A stretch of 64,000 nucleotides of DNA from contig NZ_PDFK01000009.1 of the NCBI RefSeq assembly GCF_002845985.1, positions 1 to 64,000 on the forward strand. The letters are read 5' to 3'. A program made the translations under genes and the position numbers. Of the stretch, positions 62,123 through 64,000 are shown piece by piece; position 1 is the first letter of the stretch; each line of letters starts with the position of its first letter. Source of the DNA: Lysinibacillus fusiformis (GTDB taxonomy: Bacteria; Bacillota; Bacilli; Bacillales_A; Planococcaceae). Below the pieces are notes generated by a model. It ran no database searches and was not told where the DNA came from. It worked only from the letters and a program-made list of their open reading frames with translations.

Positions 62123-63953
62123 TCACATCGTCCTTCAAAATATTTTACGGGACAAATGGACATACGTTTCTTATTTCTTAAGTAGCATGTTTTCCATTAT
62201 TATTTTCTTTTTATTTTCTGTGATCGTCTTTCATCCAAGTCTGAAAAGCTTAGACCCCGATTCGACACTTGGTATCTCACTGATGTTAGCTAGTATGCTC
62301 GTTTATTTATTTTCTTTTATTTATATCACCTATTCAATTATGGCGTTTTTACGCAAGAAGACCAAAACGCTAGGAATATTTATGATTACGGGAGCTTCCA
62401 TGAAGCAAATTCGTAAGCTTGTATTCCGAGAAAATTTGTTAATTGGCATTTTAGCTATTCTATTTGCGATCGTTCTTGGACTTGTCATTACGCCACTTTT
62501 TTTAATGGGGGCAAAGGTTGTTTTAAAGGCAGAAACGTTTGGTATGTACATGCCTCTACAAGCAATTGGCTTAACGATTGGCTTATTTCTGATTTTATTT
62601 GTGGTGATATCGACAGTCATAACGAGGTTCATTAATAAAGAAGCATCTATTCAGCTCTTAAAAAGTGATACGATTATCGAAAAATCGATTAAGCCGCATT
62701 ATGTGTTGTTCATTTTAAGCATAATGATAACTGGTATATTAGCGTACTTCTTAAAAACCGAGCATGCCATTGTAGACACGCTAGGTATTCTCTATTATCT
62801 GTTATTTTTCACTAGTATTCTTTGTACAATTCATTTAGTCATCGCACAGGGCTTGAGGCTATTTTTAAAAATATTTGAAAGGTCCCCTGCCTATCTTCGT
62901 AAAACGAATATGCTGTTGGCATCCAATTTAAATGCAAAAATGAAATCACATGCAAATATGCTGTTTCTAGTCACTATCCTATTAAGCGGTGTCTTTCTAT
63001 GCACTAGCATTTTATTTAGCTCTTATTACAATGTAAAAAAGGATAGTGAAGAAAATTACCCGTATAGCTTTCAATACATTGCTGATCCAAAGGCTGACGA
63101 CAATATGGTAAAGACTGATCTTGATTATCTTGAAAATAATCTATCATCGGTTCGTGCACAAAAGTTTTTTATTGAATTTAAATCAAATGAGGATCAACGC
63201 ATTGGCTATATGGCATTATCGGATTATAACCTGTTACAACAACAGGAAAATGTCCTACATCAAAATGAATTTATTGCTGTAGCAGGAAGTCGAGGTGTAG
63301 CGACTATAACAGACAATGCCAGTGACCCGTATATAAAGTCGTTCAAACTTACTAAAACGATTGAGCAAAATCTGCTATCTACTGGTTTCCAGCATAGTTA
63401 TTTCATTGTACCTGACAGCATCTACCAAGCCATAGACTACCCAGTTTATAAAACCTATATTTATGAGCTAGACAACTGGGCAGCCCATATAGAATTGGCG
63501 AATATAATTACTAAAAACATACCATCTCTACCTGGAGAACGTTATGTTACTTCCAAAATTGATTTGTATGACACGGAGATGTTTATCAAAAGCGTCATGT
63601 TCTTTATAGGCTCCATGTTAAGTTTAATTTTCTTAAGTGCTGCCATGAGTATACTGTATTTCTATTTGCAAACTACATTACTACAGGAGAAGGAAAAGTA
63701 TATTGGCATCCGTAAGCTAGGGCTTTCCAAAAAAGAATTAGCTACCGTTATTGCCAAAGAGTTAGCGATCCTTATATTTGTGCCGTTCACTATTGCCATT
63801 ATGCTATTGCTGACGACATTATTGTCTATGCGTACAATGGTCTCTACGGCATTTTTACAGGTTTCCATGGCTAGCTCTTGCTGTTTCTTTGTGCTTTTCC
63901 TCATTAGTTACCTATTTATTCGTAAAAGCTATTTTAAACGCCTTGTAAGCTAA
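62112..63953 (+). CDS. bceB: BceB-like ABC transporter permease
   Basis: A 613-residue FtsX/MacB-type permease. About seven helices in the first 310 residues, a large extracellular domain (about 315-510), and three more helices (about 515-610): the ten-helix layout of BceB with its peptide-sensing loop. B. subtilis BceB is about 646 aa. The ATG at 62112 lies inside the end of bceA. It is the last gene of the module; no terminator is visible before the window ends. Confidence 0.88.
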   Translation: MSFNHIVLQNILRDKWTYVSYFLSSMFSIIIFFLFSVIVFHPSLKSLDPDSTLGISLMLASMLVYLFSFIYITYSIMAFLRKKTKTLGIFMITGASMKQIRKLVFRENLLIGILAILFAIVLGLVITPLFLMGAKVVLKAETFGMYMPLQAIGLTIGLFLILFVVISTVITRFINKEASIQLLKSDTIIEKSIKPHYVLFILSIMITGILAYFLKTEHAIVDTLGILYYLLFFTSILCTIHLVIAQGLRLFLKIFERSPAYLRKTNMLLASNLNAKMKSHANMLFLVTILLSGVFLCTSILFSSYYNVKKDSEENYPYSFQYIADPKADDNMVKTDLDYLENNLSSVRAQKFFIEFKSNEDQRIGYMALSDYNLLQQQENVLHQNEFIAVAGSRGVATITDNASDPYIKSFKLTKTIEQNLLSTGFQHSYFIVPDSIYQAIDYPVYKTYIYELDNWAAHIELANIITKNIPSLPGERYVTSKIDLYDTEMFIKSVMFFIGSMLSLIFLSAAMSILYFYLQTTLLQEKEKYIGIRKLGLSKKELATVIAKELAILIFVPFTIAIMLLLTTLLSMRTMVSTAFLQVSMASSCCFFVLFLISYLFIRKSYFKRLVS

Positions 63954-64000
63954 AGAGGCTGGACCACAACTTTGGCCATCACGCAATCTAGATACAATTA

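Noticed and set aside
1-64000. Prophage, insertion sequence, CRISPR array, tRNA or rRNA genes
   Set aside because: No transposase, integrase or phage structural motif, no regularly spaced repeats and no tRNA- or rRNA-like stretch was recognised.

Overview
The window looks like chromosomal DNA from a low-GC, endospore-forming Bacillales, most likely Lysinibacillus or a close relative. That is inferred from gene content and AT-rich spacers; no rRNA or species marker is present. I see no tRNA, rRNA, transposase, prophage or CRISPR array. Genes lie on both strands in short operons, often separated by bidirectional hairpin terminators.

Layout. 0-8.5 kb: a heterodimeric ABC exporter (yfiC/yfiB type), an EamA transporter, a PAS-GGDEF-EAL protein and a split ThrE-type threonine/serine exporter. 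8.8-12.4 kb: a PdaC-like peptidoglycan deacetylase and a secreted beta-propeller protein. 12.5-16.5 kb: a probable lysine catabolic operon (aldehyde dehydrogenase, lysine 6-dehydrogenase, acyl-CoA dehydrogenase). 16.8-24.7 kb: an AIM24-family protein, a 2-hydroxyacid dehydrogenase, the globin-coupled chemoreceptor HemAT, UppP, a membrane metallophosphoesterase and a second acyl-CoA dehydrogenase. 24.7-28.7 kb: a two-component system with an uncatalogued 39-residue membrane ORF between its genes, and a second EamA transporter. 28.8-33 kb: a small HTH protein, homoserine dehydrogenase, and O-acetylhomoserine sulfhydrylase behind a SAM-I riboswitch, linking the region to methionine synthesis. 33-43.6 kb: a PlsY paralogue, a DASS anion transporter, a CoA-transferase, an NfrA-type flavin reductase, peptidase T, a lysoplasmalogenase-family protein and a drug/metabolite exporter. 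43.6-45.2 kb: an iron-related patch with a perfect Fur box driving a probable small RNA, and an FhuF-like protein. 45.2-51.3 kb: a GNAT protein and enolase-superfamily epimerase, their divergent regulator, an NhaC antiporter and an M20 amidohydrolase. 51.4-53.4 kb: a small acidic protein, a Cu/Zn SOD lipoprotein and a LysM-3D wall protein with a structured leader. 53.5-64 kb: a signalling block with a YjfB motility protein under a sigma-D-like promoter, a LytR-receiver/BTAD response regulator, a diguanylate cyclase, a 1013-residue 7TM-DISM hybrid kinase with two kinase modules, and a complete Bce-type peptide-sensing/detoxification module (RR, HK, ATPase, permease) with a palindromic operator.

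The most promising candidates for something new are the Fur-controlled sRNA in a convergent gap (43.66-43.83 kb), the double kinase whose first H-box has lost its histidine, the 39-residue membrane peptide inside the two-component operon, and a family of about 400-base repeats placed directly after the stop codons of minus-strand genes. All calls were made by reading the sequence; no database search was run.
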